Counted from the stretch's first letter, positions 21,032-28,681 are shown. The stretch is DNA of 48,642 nt from a virus (IMGVR_UViG_3300020027_000012:1-48642); one strand, 5' to 3'. Notes: a model not told the origin generated them from the sequence alone. Numbers and translations are program-made.

Positions 21032-21219
21032 TCTGCATCCGCTGTTGCAAGCAGGAGTTGTTCGTCGGGCATTCGTGCACGGACGACTCCGCGCCATGCT
21101 CAGTCTGCGGCCGCTCACGCGTGGTCGAAGTTGTGCTGCATGACGATCGCGGATTCTTGTCGATCACACACAAGTGCATCGGCTGCCTTGGGCCTAACCA
21201 AAACAAATCGGGGTGGTAA
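21028..21219 (+). CDS. zinc-ribbon protein (63 aa)
   Basis: The GTG at 21028 makes a GTGA overlap. CIRCCKQELFVGHSC, then CSVCGRSRVVEVV and CIGCLG give three CxxC pairs, enough for two small zinc sites. It ends four codons after the last pair. The role is unknown. Confidence 0.6.
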   Translation: MICIRCCKQELFVGHSCTDDSAPCSVCGRSRVVEVVLHDDRGFLSITHKCIGCLGPNQNKSGW

Positions 21220-22089
21220 GTGACAGAAGTATTGAACGTGGACGTAACGGCTGATAGTCAACACATTGTGTATCGCAGTCGGGGAGTGACACTGTTCGAC
21301 GAAGGTGAGCCAGCGCCTGGTGAGAAGCGTAAGCGCACACGCGTGTCGGCGCGGATCGACCGGTCGCATTGGGAGGCGGAGTACGATCACCGCTTCGTCG
21401 CGACGCGCAGTATTCACAACTCGAATCCCAAGGCGAAGGTGTTCGGCAACTTGGATGCGCGGTTCTCTCAGGTCGAGGTTGAGCGTAGGCACAAAGCGAA
21501 GATGAAGACGCAGCCTGCTCGCGACTACTTTGAGATGGGCGGGTCCAAGCGATACAGCAAGGCCGAAGTTACGGCGGCCATGACGCATGGCAAATGGCGA
21601 CTGGTCGACCTCATCGAGTACGGCAGTCACGACGCGGTGAAGGTCAGAGCTGTCTGCGAAGGTGGCTTCTGCGACGGGCCGGCCAAGCACTTCACTGCAG
21701 GCGAGTGGTTGGGCGCGGTGATTCGGCCGTCGTGTCTGAAGTGCAAGACGAGTCAGCGGCGTAACGATGACGTAGAGCAGATGAAGCGCGACGTACACCT
21801 GACTCACGGCGCCTACTCGTTTGTGGGATTCGAGACTACGCAAAGGAGCGATGTCGAGTTCCTTCGACGTGTCGTCGGTAGGTGCAACGGTCCGCGGTGT
21901 GGAGGTCGTACGAGGCTGTTCCTGTTTGCGGCGTGGCAGACCGGTAGCGAAGGCCGACTCGGCTGCAACAAGTGCACTGGACGAGTGCGTAGTCAGAGAG
22001 CACGTGCGACCCGCGAGTTGCGTGAAGGTGAGCCGTGTCAGCTGGACCTTGCGGCGAATGAGATGCGTGCGGAAGAGAGTGCGGCATGA
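21220..22089 (+). CDS. unknown protein with two zinc-ribbon modules (289 aa)
   Basis: The GTG at 21220 directly follows the previous TAA. The N-terminal 150 residues are basic and contain GGSKRYSKAEVTAAMTHGKW. Two modules of the same form follow: CEGGFC...CLKC near 147-175 and CNGPRC...CNKC near 223-255, each CxxxxC then CxxC. The duplication suggests a nucleic-acid-binding protein. I do not know the family. It is one of the larger unassigned early genes. Confidence 0.65.
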   Translation: MTEVLNVDVTADSQHIVYRSRGVTLFDEGEPAPGEKRKRTRVSARIDRSHWEAEYDHRFVATRSIHNSNPKAKVFGNLDARFSQVEVERRHKAKMKTQPARDYFEMGGSKRYSKAEVTAAMTHGKWRLVDLIEYGSHDAVKVRAVCEGGFCDGPAKHFTAGEWLGAVIRPSCLKCKTSQRRNDDVEQMKRDVHLTHGAYSFVGFETTQRSDVEFLRRVVGRCNGPRCGGRTRLFLFAAWQTGSEGRLGCNKCTGRVRSQRARATRELREGEPCQLDLAANEMRAEESAA

Positions 22090-22346
22090 CGTTCACCTGT
22101 CGAGAATGCAACGAAGATATCAGTGTGATCGACGGTTTGGATCCAGCTGACTACTGCAACGCTTGCGTGCATACGGTGCTTGACCAACTGGTAGCGGACC
22201 ACAAAGCGCTGCGTGCGGCGGCTGTTGGTCTGCGTGCTCGGTTCGGGCCACCGGCTGCAGCATCAATGGATGGGCCTGGTGAAACAGAGAAGTTGCAGCG
22301 AGCGCTGAAGCACTTCGACGCTACGCTCGTGAAGGTAACGCGATGA
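22086..22346 (+). CDS. zinc-finger and helix protein (86 aa)
   Basis: The ATG overlaps the previous TGA (ATGA). TCRECNEDISV and YCNACVH give a CxxC...CxxC ribbon in the first 30 residues, followed by a helical region (LDQLVADHKALRAAAVGLRA). Its layout resembles several other accessory genes in the window. The function is unknown. Confidence 0.55.
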   Translation: MTFTCRECNEDISVIDGLDPADYCNACVHTVLDQLVADHKALRAAAVGLRARFGPPAAASMDGPGETEKLQRALKHFDATLVKVTR

Positions 22347-22885
22347 CCGCCTACGACGAATCCATGGCCGCACTGGTGAATCGACTGGACGGGTTGGAAG
22401 CCGACCTCGCGGCGAGTGAGTCGCGCATCCGTACGCTCGAAGTAGTGGAGCCCAAGGCTGGGCCCGACGTCATCATCGAGATTTACAAACGACTCGAGGC
22501 GCTGGAACTGAACCAGTCAGCAGCGTTCGCAGCCTCGAAGATTACACTCGAGAAGCACGAGGAGCGGCAGCGAGTGTGTCGTTGGCACGCGACTCGAGAC
22601 GCCGCGTTGCCCGAAGCCATGCGCATGCTGGTCGGACTCAATGATGACCACGAGGCAGCCAACCGAGCGCACAGCATCGCAGCCATCCACGCCGACCGTG
22701 CGCACGGACCACTGGTCGCGACTGAGCGTTCTTGGGTTGAGAAGTTCAGTGAGGAATACGTAAACCACGTCAACGCGCTGGTGAAAGCGGCCAAGCGCGC
22801 GCGTAACAATCTCAGGCATCGCGACAGGCCAGGCGAAGCGAACGACCTGGACGGCGCCCTCAAACCATTCGGTTGGCACAAGTGA
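22343..22885 (+). CDS. coiled-coil protein (180 aa)
   Basis: The ATG overlaps the previous TGA (ATGA). Residues 5-60 are a coiled coil (MAALVNRLDGLEADLAASES, EIYKRLEALELNQSAAFAAS). The C-terminal half is helical with many Arg, His and Ala residues (FSEEYVNHVNALVKAAKRAR). No motif identifies a function. Confidence 0.6.
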   Translation: MTAYDESMAALVNRLDGLEADLAASESRIRTLEVVEPKAGPDVIIEIYKRLEALELNQSAAFAASKITLEKHEERQRVCRWHATRDAALPEAMRMLVGLNDDHEAANRAHSIAAIHADRAHGPLVATERSWVEKFSEEYVNHVNALVKAAKRARNNLRHRDRPGEANDLDGALKPFGWHK

Positions 22886-23376
22886 CCGCGCTGAAGACCA
22901 AGCGCAGCGTCGAACTCGACGTCACTTGTTTCATAAAGCCTAGTGCTTCGATCCTGGATCCTCATCCGGCGGAAGTGCACATCACCCTGGGCGTGTACCT
23001 CAAGAGCCAGGCGCGCATGTCCAACGGTTGGATGGCTGTTTACGGTCGCACGCAGACAACGCGTCGTCGCGTGATGAAGGCGCTGGCAGAGGTGCCAGGT
23101 TGCGGGCCGATGAATGGACTAGGTCACGTCGGACTCTGGCTCGATGGCACACCAAACCATATCCGCTTCGTTCGACTGGCACCGCGCACCCTCGACACGG
23201 ACAACTTGGCAACAGCGTTCAAACCGATCCGCGACCAGGTGTGTTGTTGGTTGGCAGGTGAGAACACGACGACGGCGCGGGCGAATGACGGCAAGCGCAG
23301 TGGGTACACGTTCGACTACGGACAGCAGCAACAGGATGCTTACGGCATTCGCATCGAGATGAGAGTAACGCAATGA
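22882..23376 (+). CDS. rusA: RusA-type Holliday junction resolvase
   Basis: The signature LAPRTLDTDNLATAFKPIRD at 99-118 carries the RusA acidic set (D105, D107, D118). It is preceded by a beta sheet and followed by a short acidic strand region (GYTFDYGQQQ). RusA enzymes resolve four-way DNA junctions during phage recombination and before packaging. GTG 22882 overlaps the upstream TGA and is preferred to a TTG nine bases earlier. The 164-residue length is typical or slightly long. Confidence 0.82.
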   Translation: MTALKTKRSVELDVTCFIKPSASILDPHPAEVHITLGVYLKSQARMSNGWMAVYGRTQTTRRRVMKALAEVPGCGPMNGLGHVGLWLDGTPNHIRFVRLAPRTLDTDNLATAFKPIRDQVCCWLAGENTTTARANDGKRSGYTFDYGQQQQDAYGIRIEMRVTQ

Positions 23377-23975
23377 CGTCGTACTTGGACTCAGCTTACA
23401 CAACGAACCCAAACACACGTTTCGTGCAAGCGGACTGGAACGAGTTGATCCATGCCGCTGCTCGCACCGAACGTGCGTTCCGTGAACGTGGCGATGCGCG
23501 TGAGGCTGATCAGATTGCCATCTACCGCAACCTGTTCGTTCACTCCGCGCAACGTCACCTGGACCGCATCGTGTCCAGCAACGGCAATGGCCACACCAAC
23601 GGCCACACCAAAGACTCGACGGTTGTAACCGAGCTTCCAGGTTTAGGCTTGGCGGCGTCTGAGGATTCAACCGTGAACGGCCAGACACCAGCCGACGAGA
23701 AAGGTGTTTTGCAGGACAGCGGCCGTGGTGATGCGCTTCCCCCCGAGCCCCCCACGGTCGCTGTACCGAGCATCGAGGACCGCATCCAGACTCTCATCGC
23801 GCAGATGGAGCATGCGATGACGCAGCACCCTGACCACCAGGGCTACGAGGTCGCGTTGAAGATGCTCCACCGCGGCCGCACGTTGGCGCGTGAGGGCAAG
23901 CTGGAGTTGGCGGAGAGGCAGTTCAGGGCGGCGAGTAATGCGGCCGACAAGGCAGAGGCGAGGGAATACACATGA
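23373..23975 (+). CDS. hypothetical protein (200 aa)
   Basis: The ATG overlaps the RusA stop (ATGA). A helical N-terminal domain (WNELIHAAARTERAFRERGD) is joined by a disordered linker (NGNGHTNGHTKD, LPPEPPTVAVP) to a C-terminal helical hairpin (EVALKMLHRGRTLAREGKLE, ERQFRAASNAADKAEA). The ending resembles a tetratricopeptide-like pair. The function is unknown. Confidence 0.6.
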   Translation: MTSYLDSAYTTNPNTRFVQADWNELIHAAARTERAFRERGDAREADQIAIYRNLFVHSAQRHLDRIVSSNGNGHTNGHTKDSTVVTELPGLGLAASEDSTVNGQTPADEKGVLQDSGRGDALPPEPPTVAVPSIEDRIQTLIAQMEHAMTQHPDHQGYEVALKMLHRGRTLAREGKLELAERQFRAASNAADKAEAREYT

Positions 23976-24337
23976 GAACGATCACGACTCACCACACGAA
24001 CGAGTGCAACAAAGCCATCACGTTGGATGCGGACGATCGCAACGAGAACGGCGTCACCCAGAACTACTACGCCAGTTGGCACGAAGTCGACGACTCGACC
24101 ATGACGATCGACATCCCGTTCCAGTACGGGCCGATCAAAGAGGTCGGCACGAACGGCCTTACGCTCGAGGTGTTACTGTCAATCGCAGCCGACCAACTTG
24201 AGGGTTATCAGTCGAGTCCGTACGCCAACAAGTACAACGCTACCGCGCTCGATCACATCCGAGCGGCGGCGTACACACTCGAGTTACGCACGAAGGAACG
24301 CGAAGCCCGCGGCGTCGAAGGGACACACAAGCTGTGA
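23972..24337 (+). CDS. conserved phage protein, RGVEGT family (121 aa)
   Basis: The ATG overlaps the previous TGA (ATGA). The core FQYGPIKEVGTNGLTLEVLL is followed by a helical pair and the ending RTKEREARGVEGTHKL. I recognise this pattern (FQxGPIxExGxNGxxxExLL ... RGVEGT) from small proteins in many unrelated tailed phages, where the role is generally unassigned. Residues 1-40 are variable strands. Confidence 0.65.
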   Translation: MRTITTHHTNECNKAITLDADDRNENGVTQNYYASWHEVDDSTMTIDIPFQYGPIKEVGTNGLTLEVLLSIAADQLEGYQSSPYANKYNATALDHIRAAAYTLELRTKEREARGVEGTHKL

Positions 24338-24900
24338 CCCAGATAGATTGGCTACTCCCAACGCTCGTGAGCGTCGCTATGGTTGTGGCTTGTGGTGAAC
24401 GTATGACAAGCCACATCGGAGCGATACTGGCGCAGTTGGCTGACGACCAGAAGTTCATCATCGAGAATGGCGGTAGCCAGTTGCAAACGCGCGTCGTGCT
24501 TGTGCATCCAGATGCCAAGCTGCCCGCGTATGCACACGAAGGCGACAGTGGCGCCGACCTGGCATCGGTTGTGAACCACTACATCCCGGCCGGCGGTTGG
24601 CTGAAGATTCCACTCGGGGTTGCGATCCAACTGAGCCCAGGATTCGAAGCGCAGGTACGACCTCGGTCATCGCTATCCGCCAACGGAATCGTGTGCGCGT
24701 TCGGCACGATCGACCAGGGATACACCGGCGAGTTGTCGGCCGTGCTCTACAACCTCACTCCACATGAGTACGAGGTGAAGGCTGGTCAACGTGTGTGCCA
24801 GTTGGTGATTGCTCCGGTCGCGCGCGTAACGTTCGTAGAGGCCGAGTCATTGGATGCAACCGAACGCGGTGACAACGGTTGGGGGAGCAGCGGCACGTGA
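24334..24900 (+). CDS. dut: dUTP diphosphatase with N-terminal hydrophobic extension
   Basis: All five trimeric dUTPase motifs are present: EGDSGAD (69-75), RPRSSLSANGI (109-119), GTIDQGYTGELSAVLYN (124-140), GQRVCQLV (151-158) and RGDNGWGSSGT (178-188). The enzyme hydrolyses dUTP to dUMP and keeps uracil out of phage DNA. About 50 residues precede the catalytic domain, including a hydrophobic stretch at 6-19 (WLLPTLVSVAMVVA), an unusual extension. The GTG start makes a GTGA overlap; an internal ATG at 24403 could give a soluble form. Confidence 0.9.
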   Translation: MTQIDWLLPTLVSVAMVVACGERMTSHIGAILAQLADDQKFIIENGGSQLQTRVVLVHPDAKLPAYAHEGDSGADLASVVNHYIPAGGWLKIPLGVAIQLSPGFEAQVRPRSSLSANGIVCAFGTIDQGYTGELSAVLYNLTPHEYEVKAGQRVCQLVIAPVARVTFVEAESLDATERGDNGWGSSGT

Positions 24901-25073
24901 CCGTCGCACTCGCCATCGCAACCGTGCCTACTCGCCTCATCGACATGCGCGACGCCGCCCTCGACGACCTACGCGATCAACTCGAGGATGCGCGTGCCGA
25001 TCGCGACCGGGCTCAGGCGCGGTGCAGGGAGTTGGAGATGAGGTTGGATGCGATACGGGAGGTAGTGCGATGA
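24897..25073 (+). CDS. coiled-coil protein (58 aa)
   Basis: The GTG at 24897 overlaps the dUTPase stop (GTGA). Residues 15-58 form one coiled coil (DDLRDQLEDARADRDRAQAR, LEMRLDAIREVV). It belongs to the small coiled-coil group of this phage. The function is unknown. Confidence 0.55.
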   Translation: MTVALAIATVPTRLIDMRDAALDDLRDQLEDARADRDRAQARCRELEMRLDAIREVVR

Positions 25074-25252
25074 GTGACTGGCGCAGCAACTGGAAGCAGC
25101 CACGGCCGATGCGCGAGTGCGAGGTATGCGACGGCAACGGCGTCGTCGACCTCATCGGATTTGGTATGGTGGTCTGCGACGTCTGTATCGGCAGGGGCAT
25201 GGTCGACCTGTCAGCAGAACCGAATCCTTGCATCGAGTTGGGCCAGGATTGA
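25070..25252 (+). CDS. DnaJ-type zinc-finger protein (60 aa)
   Basis: The ATG overlaps the previous TGA (ATGA). CEVCDGNG and CDVCIGRG form a CxxCxGxG pair as in the zinc domain of DnaJ and many small phage proteins. It may aid protein folding or bind a partner. The role is unknown. Confidence 0.6.
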   Translation: MSDWRSNWKQPRPMRECEVCDGNGVVDLIGFGMVVCDVCIGRGMVDLSAEPNPCIELGQD

Positions 25253-25821
25253 TGACCACCCTCCGCGACTTCAAGGCCGGCCGGAAGAAGCAGGGCTGCG
25301 TCGCGTGCGGTGCCAAGCCGTACTACCAGACTCCATGGCGCACATGGCTCGACGGCAACTGCAAGGCGTGCGGCGCGAGCAAGGGCAAACAGCGGCACCT
25401 AGGCGGTCGCAAGAGCGAGGCTGTCCGTGCTGAGGATGCAACGCTCGACGCGATGCTGACCAAAGTCGTCGAGGCGCGTGGGGCCGAGATGACGGTGATC
25501 GCTGAGCCAATCAGCCAGGTCATCGCCAAGCCAACGCGCAACACGAAGGCGTCTGACAGGCTGGCCACTGAGGCTGCCTGGCAGGCCGGTCACGAGCGTA
25601 AGATGGCAGCGCTGCGTCGGCTAGGGCTGGACGACAGGCCGGAAGAGCGGACGCCAGCTGGAGCTCGCAGTGAGATCCGCGCCCGTGACATCGCGACGGC
25701 TGAGGCTAAGCGGTGTCCGCGGAGTGAGTTGCTGGACGCGGCTCGTAGCGGGTGTGAGTACGCGGCGTGGCAGGCGGATGGGTTGTTTGAGAACTGGGCG
25801 AAGGAACAGAGGACGGGATGA
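25252..25821 (+). CDS. zinc-finger protein with helical tail (189 aa)
   Basis: The ATG at 25252 overlaps the previous stop (TGATG), so the longer upstream reading is rejected. Residues 8-40 hold CVACGAKPYYQ and CKACGAS, a CxxC...CxxC ribbon. The remainder is helical and basic (AWQAGHERKMAALRRLGLDD) and ends with Cys/Trp-containing helices. It is probably a nucleic-acid-binding accessory protein. Confidence 0.6.
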   Translation: MTTLRDFKAGRKKQGCVACGAKPYYQTPWRTWLDGNCKACGASKGKQRHLGGRKSEAVRAEDATLDAMLTKVVEARGAEMTVIAEPISQVIAKPTRNTKASDRLATEAAWQAGHERKMAALRRLGLDDRPEERTPAGARSEIRARDIATAEAKRCPRSELLDAARSGCEYAAWQADGLFENWAKEQRTG

Positions 25822-26117
25822 AGTGTACAGGTGCGCCGAGTGACGACCCGCATGCTATCGCGCTGCTGCGCCTCATGGAGGACATCTCCGAAAGCCACTA
25901 CTGCGCCGGCTGGTTGATGGGCTTGGAACGTGATTTGTTTCGCATCACGTTCTGCGATGGCGATCCGAACTACGGCATGGACGAGGTCTCCGTTGGCCGA
26001 CGCCAGCAACTCAAGCGGTTGGCGGAAGTCAGTGAGTCATGGTGGGTGTGGGACGAAGACGACCCAGAGATCAAGCGCATCACCCTCGATGAAGCCAAGT
26101 CGAGGTACGGGAAGTGA
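25818..26117 (+). CDS. hypothetical protein (99 aa)
   Basis: The ATG overlaps the previous TGA (ATGA). ALLRLMEDISESHYCAGWLM and a C-terminal helix end a protein with several Trp residues (SESWWVWDEDDPE). The helix with YCAGW resembles a short motif in phage proteins of unknown role. No function is assigned. Confidence 0.55.
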   Translation: MKCTGAPSDDPHAIALLRLMEDISESHYCAGWLMGLERDLFRITFCDGDPNYGMDEVSVGRRQQLKRLAEVSESWWVWDEDDPEIKRITLDEAKSRYGK

Positions 26118-26308
26118 CCACCTGGCACGAACACGACACCGCGGACTACAGTCCATTGCCGGCACGACTCTTCATCGCCAGCCGTGCAGCTGCCGATGCG
26201 ATCGAGCAGTGGCTCCAGCGCGACTGCGATGCCGGCGACGATGAACTGTTGCGCGAGGCTCGTGAGTACGATGATCGCGGGTGGTTGAGCCCGGTGGTGG
26301 AGGCGTGA
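26114..26308 (+). CDS. hypothetical acidic protein (64 aa)
   Basis: The GTG start overlaps the previous TGA (GTGA). The protein has a helical centre (RAAADAIEQWLQRDCDAGDD) and an acidic second half. No family is recognised. Confidence 0.5.
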   Translation: MTTWHEHDTADYSPLPARLFIASRAAADAIEQWLQRDCDAGDDELLREAREYDDRGWLSPVVEA

Positions 26309-26544
26309 CTCGCAGCGTCAAGGGCGCGCCGAGTTGTCCCGCGCGCAAGTGTGACTGGTTCGGCGGCAAGGCATCGGGCGCGCATCGCGTTGCCAGACAG
26401 TCGCCTCTCGTTGACCCTGACCTGGAACCTGGTGACTGCGGATGTTGCCCAGAGATGACCGCGCAGGAAATCGAGTACGACAAGGTCGAGCGCGACTGGG
26501 CGGCGTGGATGGACGAGCAGAGTTGGGACGACTACGTCGATTGA
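26305..26544 (+). CDS. hypothetical Cys-rich protein (79 aa)
   Basis: The GTG at 26305 overlaps the previous TGA (GTGA). Cys residues lie in SCPARKCDWF and CGCCPEM, a possible metal site. The C-terminus is acidic with three Trp residues (DWAAWMDEQSWDDYVD). The function is unknown. Confidence 0.5.
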   Translation: MTRSVKGAPSCPARKCDWFGGKASGAHRVARQSPLVDPDLEPGDCGCCPEMTAQEIEYDKVERDWAAWMDEQSWDDYVD

Positions 26545-26786
26545 TCTCCCCCTCCCACTTCGACCACGCGGCCTACGCCGAACGCATGGAAGCGATGCCG
26601 CCTCGGATGCGAGCAGTCATCGAGCGCGTGTGCATGGGCCAACCGCTGCCGTCTATCGCCGCCGAGATGGCAATCTCGATCGAGACGGTACGCAAGCATA
26701 TCCGGGCCGGGATAGAGCGTTGTGGAGTCAGAGGGGGGCAGCGTCGTCTGGTCGCGTGGCTGTTGCTGGGAGTCAGATGCGCCTGA
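26541..26786 (+). CDS. LuxR/sigma-region-4-like HTH protein (81 aa)
   Basis: The only start that keeps the coupling rule is TTG 26541, whose TTGA overlaps the previous stop; ATG 26586 is an alternative. Residues 20-60 have the GerE-type order (PRMRAVIERVCMGQPLPSIA, AEMAISIETVRKHIRAGIER), in which ETVRKHI is the recognition helix. It lacks a receiver or ligand domain. It may regulate late transcription, as it precedes the later part of the right arm. Confidence 0.6.
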   Translation: MISPSHFDHAAYAERMEAMPPRMRAVIERVCMGQPLPSIAAEMAISIETVRKHIRAGIERCGVRGGQRRLVAWLLLGVRCA

Positions 26787-27064
26787 ATCGCAACGACCAC
26801 CCGTTCCCGCGTCGAGTCGTCAACCCGCACACGCACTATCCCGGGGAGCGCGTCGGCCAGTACGTGCTCTGGTGGAGTTCGGAAGAGGCGTTGGGTGTGC
26901 TACCGCGGCCACGGCAAGGCATGCTCAAACGCCGAACGTCGGCGAAGGCACGCTCAGCATGGTTCACGTCGCCAGTACGCAGGCACGACGTCTCATGCTC
27001 AATGACATCGCCGGACCGCGCAGAAGGCGCGAGTGACAGCATCGGTGGCGACCCGCGAAACTGA
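26777..27064 (+). CDS. hypothetical basic protein (95 aa)
   Basis: The ATG at 26777 overlaps the upstream stop by ten bases. The first 45 residues look genuine (NPHTHYPGERVGQYVLWWSS); the second half is Arg/Ser-rich (KRRTSAKARSAWFTSPVRRH). Low-complexity composition weakens the call. The function is unknown. Confidence 0.45.
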   Translation: MRLNRNDHPFPRRVVNPHTHYPGERVGQYVLWWSSEEALGVLPRPRQGMLKRRTSAKARSAWFTSPVRRHDVSCSMTSPDRAEGASDSIGGDPRN

Positions 27065-27190
27065 CACGGCTGACAAACACGCCCCGTGACACGAACGCTC
27101 TGCCGCTGATGGCGTCTGAGTGATTGCGTGGTGTTAGGTGTCGGCACACAGATTGCCTAGCCGCCCTCAACGGGGCGAGTGGAGGCAACG
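27065..27190. promoter_or_regulatory. gap with hairpin and ribosome site
   Basis: CGCCC and GGGCG (27160s-27170s) form a short stem before GGAGG at 27181-27185, which serves the GTG at 27191. The gap breaks the chain of overlapping genes and may hold a promoter, though no good -10/-35 pair was found. Confidence 0.35.
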
Positions 27191-27391
27191 GTGAGAGAAC
27201 AACTGATCACGGTCGATGGACATGTCGCGCTGGTGATGGAACTCGGGAGGCATTCGGACGTTCGGCAGTGGTGCATGCGGGAGAAGTTCGGTGTGGCAGG
27301 GCTCGAAGGTGTGGATGAAGACGGGCGGATGTACCGGCTCGAACTTCACGAACCTGAGGTCGGTGAGTTCGAGGGCTACGACGCGGAGTGA
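27191..27391 (+). CDS. hypothetical protein (66 aa)
   Basis: GTG 27191 is chosen because GGAGG lies five bases upstream; a GTG at 27179 would put the site inside the gene. The protein has strands (EQLITVDGHVALVMELGRHS) and an acidic tail (EPEVGEFEGYDAE). The family is unknown. Confidence 0.55.
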   Translation: MREQLITVDGHVALVMELGRHSDVRQWCMREKFGVAGLEGVDEDGRMYRLELHEPEVGEFEGYDAE

Positions 27392-27456
27392 ACGGCAGCA
27401 CTCACGTGACGCCGCCGCGCAGCCGAGAAGTACCGCTGCCGGCGACGCCACTGTGA
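27388..27456 (+). CDS. possible microprotein (22 aa)
   Basis: GTG 27388 overlaps the previous TGA (GTGA) and the stop overlaps the next start in the same way. The product VNGSTHVTPPRSREVPLPAT is Pro/Arg-rich. Only the coupling pattern supports it. Confidence 0.25.
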   Translation: MNGSTHVTPPRSREVPLPATPL

Positions 27457-27521
27457 CGGACCCACCTTGTGGGTGTCAGGTGTGTGGTATCAGCAAGCCC
27501 GAAGTGTGGCTGCCGCACTGA
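27453..27521 (+). CDS. possible Cys-containing microprotein (22 aa)
   Basis: GTG 27453 overlaps the previous TGA. The product contains CGCQVCGISKPEVW, a CxCxxC cluster similar to the small zinc proteins of this phage, which gives it slightly more weight than its neighbour. It could also be the surviving end of a longer gene. Confidence 0.3.
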   Translation: MTDPPCGCQVCGISKPEVWLPH

Positions 27522-27545
27522 TCGCTGAGACTTCACGCTGCAGGT

Positions 27546-27806
27546 GTGTCGCGTTGCATACCGCCTCCTGCTCCGAGCTCTGTCTCAAACGACAACGGGC
27601 TTGAGGAACGCGTCGAGCGGCTGAAGGCAAGGCTTCACACCAGTGTCCCGGCCAACGAGACGAGCCCTCACTTGACCGAGCAGTACGCCGAGTGGAGCGA
27701 CTACGGCAACCGTGAGATGTGGGTCGACCTGTACACGCGCCTGAAGAAGTCAGAGCGCAGTGGTCGTACAGGTGCGTCGCGTAGAAAGCGACGGGCGACG
27801 CGGTGA
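27546..27806 (+). CDS. hypothetical protein (86 aa)
   Basis: The GTG at 27546 is the first usable start, and the stop overlaps the methyltransferase start (GTGA). Residues 15-75 are helical and charged (LEERVERLKARLHTS, GNREMWVDLYTRLKKSERSG) with a basic end (SRRKRRATR). It may assist the methyltransferase. No family is recognised. Confidence 0.5.
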   Translation: MSRCIPPPAPSSVSNDNGLEERVERLKARLHTSVPANETSPHLTEQYAEWSDYGNREMWVDLYTRLKKSERSGRTGASRRKRRATR

Positions 27807-28681
27807 AGATCGGTTCACTCTTCAGCGGCATCGGTGGCCTTGAACTCGGCCTTGAATGGTCCGGACTTGGCGAGACTGTCTGGCAAGTCGAGTTCGATGA
27901 AGGTTGCCGAGCCGTGCTTGCTCAGCACTGGCCCAACGCTACGAGGTTCACGGATGTCAGGTCAGTCGGCGCAACTAACCTTGGACCTGTCGACCTCATC
28001 TGCGGAGGCTTCCCATGCCAAGACGTCAGTTCGGCCGGCAAGAGAACTGGCCTTAGCGGTACTCGCAGCGGCCTCTGGTTTGAGTACCTGCGAATCGTTC
28101 GAGAGTTACACCCGGACTGGGTCGTGGTCGAGAATGTCGCCAGCGGAGCGTCTCGCTGGACTGATGCCGTGCTCACAGGGTTGGGCGAGCAAGGCTATGC
28201 ATGCCTACCGGTCCCGGTTAGCGCGGCTGAGGTTGGAGCTCCACACCTCCGGCGACGAATCTTCGTTGTTGCCCACTCTAACGCGCGTGGGGAACTTGCT
28301 GGCGCCATCGCAGAAATGGCCGTCGCACCGGAACCTTCTGCCAACGCTGACAGCGAACTCGTACGGCAGCAATCAGGGTGGCGCGGCAGGTCGTGCAGGC
28401 CCGGTCCGACCGAGCCTGCAGACAATCGCGAAGCAGAGGCTCTTGCCGACGCTCACGAGGAGCGATGCGACGGGTGGTCTAGGGCATTACGGCGAAGGCT
28501 CGCCAAACCTAAGGACAGTGGTTGGTTGCGCGCTCAGCCCGACATGGTGCGAGTGGTTTCAAGGACTGCCGGAGAACTGGACAAGCGCAATGCCAGCGCG
28601 CGGATCAAAGCGTTAGGAAACGCAGTAGTTCCGCAGTGTGCAGAAGTTGTCGGCTGGGTCATCCGTGAGTTGTCGGCATGA
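27803..28681 (+). CDS. dcm: C5-cytosine DNA methyltransferase
   Basis: The main motifs are in order: I at 5-13 (SLFSGIGGLELGL), IV with catalytic Cys72 (GGFPCQDVSSAGKRTG), VI ENV at 110-112, VIII (RRRIFVVAHSN) near 150-160 and the final IX/X region (ALGNAVVPQCAEVVGWVI). It transfers a methyl group to C5 of cytosine, probably to protect phage DNA from host enzymes. The variable recognition part (161-260) is short and unusual, and the +1 frame over this stretch is also open. The 292-residue length is on the short side. Confidence 0.88.
   Translation: MKIGSLFSGIGGLELGLEWSGLGETVWQVEFDEGCRAVLAQHWPNATRFTDVRSVGATNLGPVDLICGGFPCQDVSSAGKRTGLSGTRSGLWFEYLRIVRELHPDWVVVENVASGASRWTDAVLTGLGEQGYACLPVPVSAAEVGAPHLRRRIFVVAHSNARGELAGAIAEMAVAPEPSANADSELVRQQSGWRGRSCRPGPTEPADNREAEALADAHEERCDGWSRALRRRLAKPKDSGWLRAQPDMVRVVSRTAGELDKRNASARIKALGNAVVPQCAEVVGWVIRELSA
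27834..28616 (+). other. 260-codon open second frame inside the C5 methyltransferase
   Basis: The +1 frame of the methyltransferase gene is open for 260 codons. Its product repeats LLPTLT three times (LLPTLTRVGNLL, LLPTLTANSYGSNQGG, LLPTLTRSDATGG) and ends with SPTWCEWFQGLPENWT. From memory, phage proteins annotated near methyltransferases show LPTPTA repeats and an NPxWxEWLMGFPxGW ending. GC-rich genes often leave a second frame open, so a separate product is not shown. Confidence 0.35.

Noticed and set aside
21115-21843. 242-codon minus-strand frame
   Set aside because: It is antisense to the zinc-ribbon gene at 21220 and lacks coupling overlaps or a ribosome site. Neighbouring genes are all on the plus strand.
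23972-24337. Anti-CBASS or anti-Thoeris (Acb2/Tad1-like) protein
   Set aside because: Small size and phage distribution suggested it, but the residues do not match the Acb2 hairpin pattern I know. No basis for the call without a search.
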